This document shows, one piece after another, positions 24,932 to 33,793 of a stretch of 64,000 nucleotides of DNA (its first letter is position 1; every line of letters begins with the position of its first letter). Source of the stretch: Sunxiuqinia sp963678245 (GTDB lineage Bacteria > Bacteroidota > Bacteroidia > Bacteroidales > Prolixibacteraceae); NCBI GenBank assembly GCA_965140765.1, contig OZ223309.1, positions 1,860,001-1,924,000 of the forward strand, read 5' to 3'. The position numbers were made by a program, and so were the translations under genes. The notes beneath the pieces were generated by a model. It had not been told where the DNA came from. It was given only the letters and a program-made list of their open reading frames with translations, and searched no databases.

Positions 24932-27900
24932 TTAAAATTGCAGGTTAACACCAAATGTAACTGTTGTTGGTTTTGGATATGAAGTGTAGTCGATTCCAAG
25001 AGATGGAATTCCGTCCACATTAGCATCTGAATTCACTTCTGGATCATATCCCGTATAGCTCGTAAATAGTAATAAATTATTGCCGGTTACATATATCCGA
25101 GCTCTGTTTAACCATTCAATCGTTATCGTTTTTAGTGTATAACCTAAAGTCAGGTTTGAAAGTCTGAGGAATGATGCATCTTCGATAAAACGAGATGAAA
25201 ATGCATTTGAATTACCTGGATTTTCATTTGATTCAGCTACAGCCTGCGTTACATTGTTTCCTTTAGTAAATGGTCCTTTGGTATAAATAGCGTTGGCTGT
25301 GTTATTATATATCTCATTGCCTTCTGATCCATACCAGAACATACTTACGTCAAAATTCTTGTATGTCAACTTGCTACTTAAACTATAGGTAAAATCAGGC
25401 AGCGCTGATCCTAAATATTCTTTTACTTCAGATCCTTCAGCATCCGTTTTATAAGTGCTATAACCATCACTGTCAAATCCCTCGAAAACCATTCCGTAGA
25501 ACGTACCAACTGGCTCACCGTTGGTAATTACCTGAACCCTGGTACCCGTAAGCCCCTGACCTGCTGCACTTCCTGTTTCTATAAACTTTACAGGAAGATC
25601 CTTCACTTCATTTTTGATATAAGCTAAGTTGATCCCCATATCCCAGCTTAAATCCTTTTTGCTAACCAAAACACCATTTAAAGCAAGTTCAACACCGTTA
25701 TTGATAATTTTCATATCGGGGACATTCAACCACTGAGTTTGTGTTGGTGCCGGAGCTTTTGCCGGAACTTCCAGCAGAACGTCTACCGTCTTTTTGTTAA
25801 AGAAGTCGATGGCTCCGCTAAGCCTGTTATTAAAGAATCCACAATCGATTCCAATGTTAGTTTGTTGGGTTGTCTCCCACTGAATATCAGGATTTGGCGT
25901 ACGCGTAAAAGTTATGCCTGGTAAAAATGATCCGTCTACAAACCAGTTCGCGTTAGCTTCCGTTCCCACTGATAGCAATGAAATCTTATCCGGTATTTCT
26001 TGATTACCTGTCAATCCCCAACCAACACGAAATTTGAGATTACTGATAGCACCGGCACTCTTCATGAAATCTTCTTCAATTACTCGCCATGCAAAAGCAG
26101 CCGATGGAAAAAAACCATATTTATTGTTTTCTCCGAATTTTGAAGATCCATCAGCACGTCCGGTAAACGTGAGCAAATACTTGCCTTTATAAGAATAGTT
26201 AATACGACCAAAAAAGGACTGCAATTCGCGCTCGTAGGCAGAAGATCCAACTTCAGCTTGTGAGAAATTACCATAGCCCAAATTATCAGTGTATTTAAGA
26301 TCATCAACTTCAAATCCTTTAACATTCATCTTCGTTGTTGTACCCTTAAATCCCTGATAAGCATGCCCTAAAAGAAAATTAAAAGAGTGGTCTTCGCCAA
26401 TATCTCTTATATATGTGATATAATTTTCAATCAAACGATTACTTGCTGAAACGCCATTAATATCGGCCTCTCCTTTGTTTGACAAATAGCTCAGATCCTG
26501 ATTCTGATTCACACGGCGCTCTGCCACTGTTCTGTCGAGCCCAACATTAATTTTATAGGTAAGGTTGTCCGTGATTTTAAAATCGGCAGAGATATTCGCC
26601 AATATTCGGTCGGTTTGAGTAATGTCATCTACTAAGTTCAACATTGCTACCGGATTTCTTTTTTCGGTTGAATGCTGGTAATAAGAACCATCTTCATTCT
26701 TAACCGGGAAAGTTGGATTCAGTTGCAAGGCGGACAAAATCAGGTCGCCTTCAAATCCGGAGCCTTCGGCTTCGGTGATTGGTGCGCGAGTATCTTCAAC
26801 ATGTGATGCAATGAGCACTCCTGTAAGATTCAAACGATCGTCAAAAGCTTTATGGGTAACTTTAATGCTTCCATTAATTTTCTCCATCGCCGTTGATTTG
26901 ATGATCCCCTCTTGATTCAAATAACCTAATGATGTCTGGTAAGTAAACTTATCGCTTCCGCCACCGAAAGATAAATTATGACTTTGAGTAATACCGGCTT
27001 GGTAAATCTCATCCTGCCAATCAGTACTCGCACCCAAGTCCAATAATTTTGATCCATCAGATTTAGTGAAAGACCGAAATTCACTGGCCGAAAGCAGATC
27101 CAGTTTTTCGCGAATTTGAGAGACTCCAACATAACCATCGTATGAAAGTGTTCCTTCTCCTTTTTTTCCTTTTTTGGTGGTGATTAGCACGACTCCATTT
27201 GCTCCACGCGAACCGTAAATAGCTGTTGAAGAAGCGTCTTTCAAAATATCGATTGTTTCAATATCCTCAGGGTTCAGGAAGCTCAAGGGGTTTTTGTTTG
27301 ACCCACCGCCATAACCGGCAGCGCCTCCTCCTTCAGGTGTAATATCTGTGTTATCCAAAGGAACACCATCAACTACATATAATGGTTCCTGTCCGGAACG
27401 AATGGAATTCGAACCACGAATACGAACCGACATTCCAGTTCCGGGCTCACCACTATTCTGAGTAATGTTTACCCCAGAAACGCGTCCCTTCATCATTTCA
27501 ACCGGAGAAGTGGCGACACTTTTATCCATGTCGTCAGACGTTAAACGACTACTGGCACCGGTGAGATCACTTTTCTTTTGAATACCATAACCGATCGCCA
27601 CAACTTCTTCCAGCCCGATGGTTTCTTCGGCTAGTGTAATATTGATAACTTGCTGCTCACCTACTGAAACTTCCTGAGTTTTCATGCCAATAAATGAAAA
27701 AGACAAAACAGCATCGGCAGGAACTGCATCCAAATGATATTCTCCATCAAAATTAGTAATTGTCCCATTTGTTGTCTCCTTTACAACAACACTCACTCCG
27801 GGTAACGGAAATCCGGTATCGTCAACCACTTTCCCTTTTACAGGATGCGATTGCTGTCCGACTACGCTTTGTTGATAAAGTACGATTCGCCGGTCGGTTA

Positions 27901-28228
27901 CTTTATAGGATATTTCATCCTCATTCAGCAGTTCGTCTAATAAATCTTCAATGTCTTCATTTTCAACATTCAAATTAACAAGTTGGTCTAAGTCAATTTG
28001 ATCGGCATTGTAAAAAAAGATGTAGTTTGTTTGATCTTCAATTTTGCGAAAAGCATCTTCTAAAGTCATGTTTTCGAAATTCATACTAAACTTAGTTTGC
28101 TGCGAGTAGCTTTTTGCAGAAACTTGAAGTAAGCCGAGTAGTACAATTAAAAATGTTAGTCGCATAATTCGCCATGTTTTAATCAAGCCATTTCTGGGAA
28201 TGGCAAGACAATTCATTAATTTTTTCAT
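24932..28228 (-). CDS. SusC/RagA-family TonB-dependent transporter with STN domain
   Basis: 1098 residues. Order: extended signal peptide (helix LTFLIVLLGLLQVSA); STN secretin/TonB short N-terminal domain (about 45-115, NMTLEDAFRKIEDQTNYIFF); a CarboxypepD_reg-like Ig domain (about 128-205, VKGKVVDDTGFPLPGVSVVV); TonB-box region and plug with the SusC mark DASSTAIYGSRGANGVVLI; a 22-strand barrel ending in a terminal aromatic (VTFGVNLQF). Family: imports oligosaccharides across the outer membrane using TonB energy. The STN domain is the part that contacts FecR in trans-envelope signalling, agreeing with the fecR and sigma genes immediately upstream. Confidence 0.96.
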   Translation of the reverse strand: MKKLMNCLAIPRNGLIKTWRIMRLTFLIVLLGLLQVSAKSYSQQTKFSMNFENMTLEDAFRKIEDQTNYIFFYNADQIDLDQLVNLNVENEDIEDLLDELLNEDEISYKVTDRRIVLYQQSVVGQQSHPVKGKVVDDTGFPLPGVSVVVKETTNGTITNFDGEYHLDAVPADAVLSFSFIGMKTQEVSVGEQQVINITLAEETIGLEEVVAIGYGIQKKSDLTGASSRLTSDDMDKSVATSPVEMMKGRVSGVNITQNSGEPGTGMSVRIRGSNSIRSGQEPLYVVDGVPLDNTDITPEGGGAAGYGGGSNKNPLSFLNPEDIETIDILKDASSTAIYGSRGANGVVLITTKKGKKGEGTLSYDGYVGVSQIREKLDLLSASEFRSFTKSDGSKLLDLGASTDWQDEIYQAGITQSHNLSFGGGSDKFTYQTSLGYLNQEGIIKSTAMEKINGSIKVTHKAFDDRLNLTGVLIASHVEDTRAPITEAEGSGFEGDLILSALQLNPTFPVKNEDGSYYQHSTEKRNPVAMLNLVDDITQTDRILANISADFKITDNLTYKINVGLDRTVAERRVNQNQDLSYLSNKGEADINGVSASNRLIENYITYIRDIGEDHSFNFLLGHAYQGFKGTTTKMNVKGFEVDDLKYTDNLGYGNFSQAEVGSSAYERELQSFFGRINYSYKGKYLLTFTGRADGSSKFGENNKYGFFPSAAFAWRVIEEDFMKSAGAISNLKFRVGWGLTGNQEIPDKISLLSVGTEANANWFVDGSFLPGITFTRTPNPDIQWETTQQTNIGIDCGFFNNRLSGAIDFFNKKTVDVLLEVPAKAPAPTQTQWLNVPDMKIINNGVELALNGVLVSKKDLSWDMGINLAYIKNEVKDLPVKFIETGSAAGQGLTGTRVQVITNGEPVGTFYGMVFEGFDSDGYSTYKTDAEGSEVKEYLGSALPDFTYSLSSKLTYKNFDVSMFWYGSEGNEIYNNTANAIYTKGPFTKGNNVTQAVAESNENPGNSNAFSSRFIEDASFLRLSNLTLGYTLKTITIEWLNRARIYVTGNNLLLFTSYTGYDPEVNSDANVDGIPSLGIDYTSYPKPTTVTFGVNLQF

Positions 28229-28286
28229 AAATTTACGGTGCTTAAATTAATACTATGAGTAGCGTTAGCTATTCGTTTTATTATTG

Positions 28287-28316
28287 CCCGGGGTGATGCG
28301 GGAACATCTACCCGGG
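28287..28316. other. Hairpin between fecR and susC
   Basis: CCCGGG arms, extended imperfectly by GTGATG/CATCTA, lie between the fecR stop (28321) and the susC start (28228). The T-run is on the plus-strand side, so for the minus-strand transcript it is not a classical terminator; it could reduce readthrough from fecR or stabilise susC mRNA. Confidence 0.5.
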
Positions 28317-28320
28317 TTTT

Positions 28321-29331
28321 TTATTTTTTACTTATCCATATTTCATCCTCATTTTTTTCAATGTTAATGGCAATTGTTAACTTGATGACATCAAAGAGTT
28401 CCTCAATTGCTTCATCCTGATAGACACTCCCTGAGTAGATTTCATTTTTCAGACTGGAATCTTTAAAACGAATATCCACTTTGTACATGCGTTCGAGTGT
28501 TTTTGCCAATTCGCCAAGAGTTATTTTGTCGAAATAATGTTCGCCGGTAATCCAGCGTTTCGTCAAGCCGGCATCAGTACGTGAAATAGTATGTTGATGG
28601 CTAACTTTATCGAAAGTCCATTTGTCACCGGGTTCTAGCATTACCGGTTTATTATGAGCGGTGATATTATCGATCTCCACAATTCCTTCAACCAACACGG
28701 TTTCAGTTTTCCGATCATTTTCATATGCTTTCACATTGAATTCGGTTCCTAAAACATTCACATTCATATCTTTCGTGATGACTCTAAATGCGCGGGCTTT
28801 ATTTTTGGTTACTTTAAAAAAGGCTTCGCCAACTAATTCAACTTCCTGTAAGGCGTCGCCGTTAGTTAAGTGATATTTCAATTTGGAGTCGTAGTTTAAG
28901 GCAACAAAGGTTCCATCGGGTAAAGTTAATTCAGACTGTTGTCCTTTTGATGTTGCAATTTCAATCACATCATTTTGAGAATTGAAACCACTAAACAAGT
29001 GATACTCTCCCATCAAATAAGATGAAACTCCAAAAATTATTAAAATAGCAGCTGCCGCTGCAATCTGGAAATTGCGAATTGAAAATACTCTTGCAGAGCG
29101 TTTTCTGTTGTAAATATTTAGAGCATCGTGCTTGATCTGATCAAATTCAGGAGCTCCAACATGCTTTGTTTGTAACTCCTTTTTCTTGAATTTCAAAATA
29201 TAGGAAACCAATAACGCCAAAGCTGAGTCAGAATCGGTTTGCTTTAACTTCTTATAATCTTTCAGCGATTCTTTCGAAACTTCATTCCGAAGTTTCTTGT
29301 CAAATAATCTATCTTGAATGTCTCTTCCCAT
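28321..29331 (-). CDS. FecR-family anti-sigma factor
   Basis: 336 residues. The cytosolic N-terminus (~85 residues) would hold the sigma factor; one transmembrane helix at about 88-107 (FQIAAAAAILIIFGVSSYLM); a periplasmic FecR domain with IATSKGQQSELTLPDGTFVALN, EVELVGEAFFKVTK and VLGTEFNVKAYE; and a C-terminal STN-like segment (LGELAKTLERMYKVDIRFKD, then YSGSVYQDEAIEELFDVIKL). Family: keeps its ECF sigma inactive until the STN-bearing SusC binds substrate. Lies between the sigma gene and susC on the same strand. Confidence 0.95.
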   Translation of the reverse strand: MGRDIQDRLFDKKLRNEVSKESLKDYKKLKQTDSDSALALLVSYILKFKKKELQTKHVGAPEFDQIKHDALNIYNRKRSARVFSIRNFQIAAAAAILIIFGVSSYLMGEYHLFSGFNSQNDVIEIATSKGQQSELTLPDGTFVALNYDSKLKYHLTNGDALQEVELVGEAFFKVTKNKARAFRVITKDMNVNVLGTEFNVKAYENDRKTETVLVEGIVEIDNITAHNKPVMLEPGDKWTFDKVSHQHTISRTDAGLTKRWITGEHYFDKITLGELAKTLERMYKVDIRFKDSSLKNEIYSGSVYQDEAIEELFDVIKLTIAINIEKNEDEIWISKK

Positions 29332-29411
29332 TTCGCTTTTTATTGCTTGTGTACCCTAAAAAGCAAATGGGCTAAAAATATACCCTTTAAGAAATCATGT
29401 TGCAGAACACA

Positions 29412-29996
29412 TTAGCGGATATAAGTTTGAAGAAATAAGATAATTGAATCCTGATCTGAATCAATAACTTCTCGCAATTTCCTGATTCCCTTCTGAATAG
29501 CATTACTAACTGACTGATAATTTACCCCCATTAGCTCAGCAACCTCGGAGTTCGAAAGATTTTTGTAAAACTTCAAGAATATCGTTTCCTTTTGACGAGG
29601 TGGAAGTTGATTAAGCGCTTGAGCAAGTTGATCTAATCTCAATTCCTTTTCCTCGCTATCAACTTCAGTCGAAAATTCCAGGCGAAAGTCTGCCAATAAA
29701 TCGTCATTAAAATCAGCGCTAATATTTTTATTCTTTCGAAGGTTGGTAAAAATGCGAATACGAAGTGATTTCAGCAGGTAAAACAAGATATTATCGGTGG
29801 GGAAAAGCTTGTCCTTTTTTGAAGCCAATTCGAAAAACACGTCCTGCATACAATCTTTAATAAAGGCTTCATCTGAAGTAAATCGATGCCCATATTCGAA
29901 CATTTGCGCATGGTAAGTATCAAATATATAGGAAAACGCTTTCTTATCTCCCTGTTTAAAACGGCGCCAGATTTCAAAATCGAGATTTTTATCCAT
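29412..29996 (-). CDS. ECF-type sigma-70 factor
   Basis: 194 residues, the usual size. Region 2: WRRFKQGDKKAFSYIFDTYHAQMFEYGHRF to DCMQDVFFELASKK (helices for -10 recognition). Region 4: LNQLPPRQKETIFLKFYKNL and VAELMGVNYQSVSNAIQKGI, an HTH for the -35 element. This is the FecI-like Bacteroidota group encoded beside FecR and SusC. The last ~15 residues (DQDSIILFLQTYI) form a hydrophobic tail often seen in PUL sigma factors. Inferred to transcribe susCD when FecR releases it. An inverted repeat lies 24-49 bp upstream. Confidence 0.95.
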   Translation of the reverse strand: MDKNLDFEIWRRFKQGDKKAFSYIFDTYHAQMFEYGHRFTSDEAFIKDCMQDVFFELASKKDKLFPTDNILFYLLKSLRIRIFTNLRKNKNISADFNDDLLADFRLEFSTEVDSEEKELRLDQLAQALNQLPPRQKETIFLKFYKNLSNSEVAELMGVNYQSVSNAIQKGIRKLREVIDSDQDSIILFLQTYIR

Positions 29997-30020
29997 CAGG
30001 TCAAAAGGTTGCTCTTGGTT

Positions 30021-30045
30021 TTATTCTAATACGAAATTAGAATAA
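30021..30045. promoter_or_regulatory. Inverted repeat upstream of the ECF sigma gene
   Basis: TTATTCTAAT / ATTAGAATAA, perfect 10-bp arms around ACGAA, centred about 37 bp before the sigma start at 29996. Candidate operator or leader hairpin. Confidence 0.45.
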
Positions 30046-30201
30046 AATATCGAACAAAACAGGGGCTACGATCAATAATAACTGCTAAAATCTATTTTTC
30101 ATTCTGTAAAAAAGAAGATTGATTTTTCCAACTTTTACCATCGTATTTCAAAAATGAATAGAAGAATTGGACTATTAAAAAACGCGATGGATTTCATGTG
30201 T

Positions 30202-31443
30202 TTACTCTTCAAAGAAAAGTTCTTCTTTAATTCGTTTTAAGCGACCCAGAGCGTAATCTGCACTTTTAGCTTCTTCTCCTGCTTCTTGCAAATATTGTTG
30301 GTAGTAATTTAAAGCCAGTGTTTTATTGAAGTTGAATTCTTCATACGTGGTCGCAATTTCGAAAAGCACTTCTACTTTTCTTGAATCTAATTCATAGGCC
30401 TTTTTATAACATTCAATAGATTTTTCGAACTCCCGCTGAGAACCATAAACCTGTGCTAAATGATGATACATTTCAGGGTGGAACTCGGGAATAGAAATGT
30501 AGATGGCAAAATCAAGGTAGTTGGCCGCTAGTTTATAATGATCGAGTCGCTTATGAGATACTCCAAGGTAAAAATTGACGTAAACGTCGTTTGGAGCAAC
30601 CGAATAAACCTTTTCCAGAATTTCAATGGCATCCTCCGTGTACTTGTTGTGATACAAACAAATACCATAGTTCAACAGAACTGGAATTAGTGTATCGTAT
30701 TTAGACATGTATTGATAATATAACCGTTGTGCCATCTGAAAATCTTTATTCTCAAACGATGCATTGGCAGTTTTTAAATGAACCGAACTATTATTTGGAA
30801 ATTGATTTCCGGCCCGGTACAAAGTCATCATCATCTTATCTTTATCCTTCAGCTTTTCGTATGCTTTGGACAGATTAAAATATGCGCTTAGATCATTCGG
30901 ATTTTGTTGCAGATAGTTGCTGTACAATTTAACCGCACGTTTTAATGAATCAGCTTTAAATGCAGCTAATGCACTATATTTGTTATACATGACGTTAGTT
31001 GAGTCAACAGTTTGTATTTCCTTAAACATTTGATCAGCCTTTCGATAATCGTTCAGGTACAATAGTGACTTGCCACATTCGTATTTCAATAATAAATTTT
31101 CAGGCTGTAGTTGTAGGGCATACTGAAAATCGACAACTGCATTTTTGTAATTCCCCAATGCCTGCATCAAATCAGCTCGGGTTGTCAGGTATTTCACATT
31201 TTCAGCATCCAGATTTAGCGCCTGATTTAAATCGCCCAGCGCTGCCGGATAGTCCATCAATTTTTGATGCGCCAAACTTTTTTTGAAGTATAATTCTGCG
31301 GTTTGTGATTCTTCCAGTTCCTGATCGATTTGCTCAATGGCCTTGGAGTACTCTTGATTTAAAAGCAATAAATCAATTTTACTTTGAGCAAGTCCAACAA
31401 ATGGAATAATTGTGAAAAGAAGTAGTAATAGTTTTTGAAACAT
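30202..31443 (-). CDS. Secreted tetratricopeptide-repeat protein
   Basis: 413 residues. Signal peptide MFQKLLLLLFTIIPFVGLAQ, then about ten TPR units (for example LYFKKSLAHQKLMDYPAALG, VYVNFYLGVSHKRLDHYKLA, EMYHHLAQVYGSQREFEKSI) almost to the C-terminus, where a charged tail (LGRLKRIKEELFFEE) follows. TPR arrays are protein-binding scaffolds; the partner is not known. The gene follows the duplicated tonB-like gene by 26 bp and is probably co-transcribed with it, which suggests a link to the BlaR1/TonB cell-envelope system (inference). Confidence 0.85.
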   Translation of the reverse strand: MFQKLLLLLFTIIPFVGLAQSKIDLLLLNQEYSKAIEQIDQELEESQTAELYFKKSLAHQKLMDYPAALGDLNQALNLDAENVKYLTTRADLMQALGNYKNAVVDFQYALQLQPENLLLKYECGKSLLYLNDYRKADQMFKEIQTVDSTNVMYNKYSALAAFKADSLKRAVKLYSNYLQQNPNDLSAYFNLSKAYEKLKDKDKMMMTLYRAGNQFPNNSSVHLKTANASFENKDFQMAQRLYYQYMSKYDTLIPVLLNYGICLYHNKYTEDAIEILEKVYSVAPNDVYVNFYLGVSHKRLDHYKLAANYLDFAIYISIPEFHPEMYHHLAQVYGSQREFEKSIECYKKAYELDSRKVEVLFEIATTYEEFNFNKTLALNYYQQYLQEAGEEAKSADYALGRLKRIKEELFFEE

Positions 31444-31469
31444 GGCTCAAAAAAATTTAAAATATACTA

Positions 31470-32207
31470 TTATTGAAGTACAAAGTTTATTGGTATTGTA
31501 TATGATACCGGAATTGGTTTTCCACTGGTAACGCCTGGCTTCCATTTAGGAAGGGAGTTTACCACCCTTATCGCCTCCAGATCCAATAAGGGATCAACGC
31601 CTTGTGCAATCCGAACCCTTCCAACTGAACCATCTTTTTCAATGACAAAACTGACAAATACCTTACCTTGAATACTATAGTACATTGCATCAATCGGATA
31701 CCGAATAGCATCAGTAATAAATTTCCTTAAAGCCAAATCGCCTCCAGAAAACTCTGGCATAATCTCTGCGGAATCTACAACATCATCATAAATTAACTTT
31801 GTTTGATTACTAAAACCAACAACTGCCAATTCATCAATTTGATTCTTTTGAATATTCGTATTCGTATCAGCAGATTTTAGCGTTATTTCGACAATCCCTT
31901 TTTGGGCTATATCTCCGTATTTAGAGACAAAACTGTCTAGGTTCTCATTAATAATATTTACTAATTTAATATTACCCGGCGATAACTTCATCATCGCATC
32001 TTTGTCCGCTATTTCACCATCAATCAATACTAGAAATTGCTCGTTTGAACCTAATTTTAGTTGAAGTTCGTTTTCTATATTATTAAAATGTTCAATCTTG
32101 TCTTGTTTGTTTTCACAAGCAAAAACTAACAAAAGGGCAACAACCACAGCTACTCCAACCATGGACCGAACTTTCGCTTTTTTCGAAGATTTTATTTTTG
32201 TCATCAT
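31470..32207 (-). CDS. TonB C-terminal-domain protein (duplicate copy)
   Basis: 245 residues. Short basic N-terminus and a helix ending in a possible lipobox-like cysteine (VVVALLLVFAC), a middle segment like the TonB-receptor plug edge (VLIDGEIADKDAM, YGDIAQKGIVEITLKS), and a TonB C-terminal domain (AIRYPIDAMYYSIQGKVFVS, KWKPGVTSGKPIPVSYTIPI). TonB domains pass proton-motive force to outer-membrane transporters. It is a standalone copy of the 3' part of the neighbouring blaR1-tonB gene and lies behind that gene's terminator, so expression may be low or from a separate promoter. Followed by the TPR gene. Confidence 0.85.
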   Translation of the reverse strand: MMTKIKSSKKAKVRSMVGVAVVVALLLVFACENKQDKIEHFNNIENELQLKLGSNEQFLVLIDGEIADKDAMMKLSPGNIKLVNIINENLDSFVSKYGDIAQKGIVEITLKSADTNTNIQKNQIDELAVVGFSNQTKLIYDDVVDSAEIMPEFSGGDLALRKFITDAIRYPIDAMYYSIQGKVFVSFVIEKDGSVGRVRIAQGVDPLLDLEAIRVVNSLPKWKPGVTSGKPIPVSYTIPINFVLQ

Positions 32208-32254
32208 TTCTAAGTCTTGATTTTATTAAAGAAGAATTGAAATTATTGGCGATT

Positions 32255-32286
32255 GAAAAAAGGACTTCCATTTTATTGGAAGTCCT
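32255..32286 (-). terminator. Intrinsic terminator after blaR1-tonB
   Basis: On the minus strand AGGACTTCCA / TGGAAGTCCT (10-bp stem, 6-nt loop) is followed by TTTTTT. It lies 7 bp after the stop at 32293 and before the duplicate tonB gene. Confidence 0.85.
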
Positions 32287-32292
32287 AAATTA

Positions 32293-33793
32293 TTATTGGA
32301 GTACAAAATTTATTGGCACAGTGAATGAAACAGCTACAGCTTGTCCTCTTTGTTTACCCGGCTTCCAATTGGGTAATTCTTTGACTACCCTTATGGCTTC
32401 AGCATCCAACGAAGGAGTAACTCCGCGGGCGATTTTCGCACGCCCCACAGTTCCATCTTTTTCAACTACAAAGCTAACATATACTTTTCCTTGGTACCCA
32501 TTTTCCTTAGCAATGACTGGGTATTTCACCGTTTCTGCAATGAGCCTACGCAAGGCAATGTCACCACCCGGGAATTCAGGCATTTCTTCCACAATATTGA
32601 AAACATCGGCATCCTGCACATCAGACTCACTTCCATAAGCAACTACTGTCACGTCCTTCGAAGACTCATTTTTAGCATCGGTAGTTCCTGACTTCAAGTT
32701 AATTTCAATAACCCCATTTTGAGCTAGATCACCATATTCTTCGACGTACGATGCAGCTGATGCATCTTTTACCACATTAACGGACTCAATGCTAGCTGGA
32801 TCTAGTTTTTGCATCGCGTCCATATCAGCCATTTCACCGTCAATTAGCACCAATGGCTGCTCTCCTGATACCGACTTTATTTGAACGCCAGTTTCAGGCT
32901 CTACAATTGCAGTTTCCTTATTTTCGCAGGCAAAAACCAGAACTAAGGCAACAGTCATAATTATTCCTGATAAGTATCTGAATTTCGCTTTTTTTGAAGA
33001 TTTTATTTTTGTCATCATTTTAAGTCTTGATTTTATTAAAGAAGAATTGAAATTATTGGCAATTGAAAATTGACTGCCAATAAACTGGGAGACCAGAATT
33101 TTTTTATACTGACTGGTTTCCACCCCATTATTTAATACTGCGTGATCGGCCATAAATTCATGGTTTTCTTTAATCACCCTTCTGAGTAACCAGAAGAATG
33201 GATTAAACCATTGAAAAATACTAATCAACTCAAGTATTAAGATATCCACCGTGTGTCCCTGGCGAATATGTTCGCTTTCGTGTGCAAGCATTTTCTCCCA
33301 ACCGGGAGTCGACTCCAGTTTTTGGCTTACAAACAAATAATCGAGGAAAGAATACGGGCTTGAATTGTCATCGATATAAACGTATTTGATTCCATTTCTT
33401 TTTACAAGCTGGCCTTTTCTGATAATTCTGAAGACCTGAAAAATCCGAACGATGCCAAGGTAAAGTAATAATAAATGCCCCAGCAATGTAGCTGGCCAAA
33501 ACTAGCTGATTAGTGGTAATCCAGCTCACGATGGAATGTGATAGTTCTGAACCATTAACAGTAATTGCATCCAGCATATTTGTTCCTTGCTGTGTTGCTA
33601 ATAGCAATTGATCTCCGGTGCCATAAACTTTTAAATGGAGCAGTGGCAGAACACTTGAAAACAGAATTGCGAAAAGCAAAAACAAACGATTCATTTTGAA
33701 AAACGTTTCACGGCGTAAAAACACAAAATACACCAACGAAAGAGCTCCAAGACTGATGCCCGACTCTAAAATGTAATTGATAAAACTATTCAT
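32293..33793 (-). pseudogene. BlaR1-type M56 peptidase / TonB fusion, one frameshift
   Basis: The N-terminal frame (33793 down to about 33470) gives MNSFINYILESGISLGALSL, further helices and LVLASYIAGAFII; the protein then continues in another frame with LLYLGIVRIFQVFRIIRKGQ. One surplus base at about 33458-33480 would explain the break (ATTATTACTTTAC). The second part has the zinc motif HESEH inside MLAHESEHIRQGH, the M56 block NPFFWLLRRVIKENHEFMAD, a helix and a plug-like segment (VLIDGEMADMDAM, GVIEINLKS), and a TonB domain ending PINFVLQ. Family: BlaR1 senses envelope stress and cleaves BlaI. Whether the break is real, an error or programmed is open. Confidence 0.75.

Larger units (their letters stand above)
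31468..33069. repeat. Tandem duplication of the tonB-like 3' part of blaR1-tonB
   Basis: Two copies of about 780-790 bp: 31468-32259 and 32291-33069. Both start (minus-strand sense) with a shared stretch coding SIANNFNSSLIKSRL, continue with MMTKIKSSKKAK and end with PINFVLQ. In the distal copy an extra base after that stretch (AGAAATG against AAAATG) puts it out of frame and frees an ATG start. Divergence inside the copies is moderate, so the event is not recent. Confidence 0.8.

Noticed and set aside
24913..25026. 38-residue N-terminal extension of SusD
   Set aside because: It overlaps the susC 3' end in another frame and lies before a perfect lipoprotein signal starting at 24912.
28287..28316. 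Terminator of fecR
   Set aside because: The T-run is on the wrong side for the minus-strand transcript, so only a structural role is noted.
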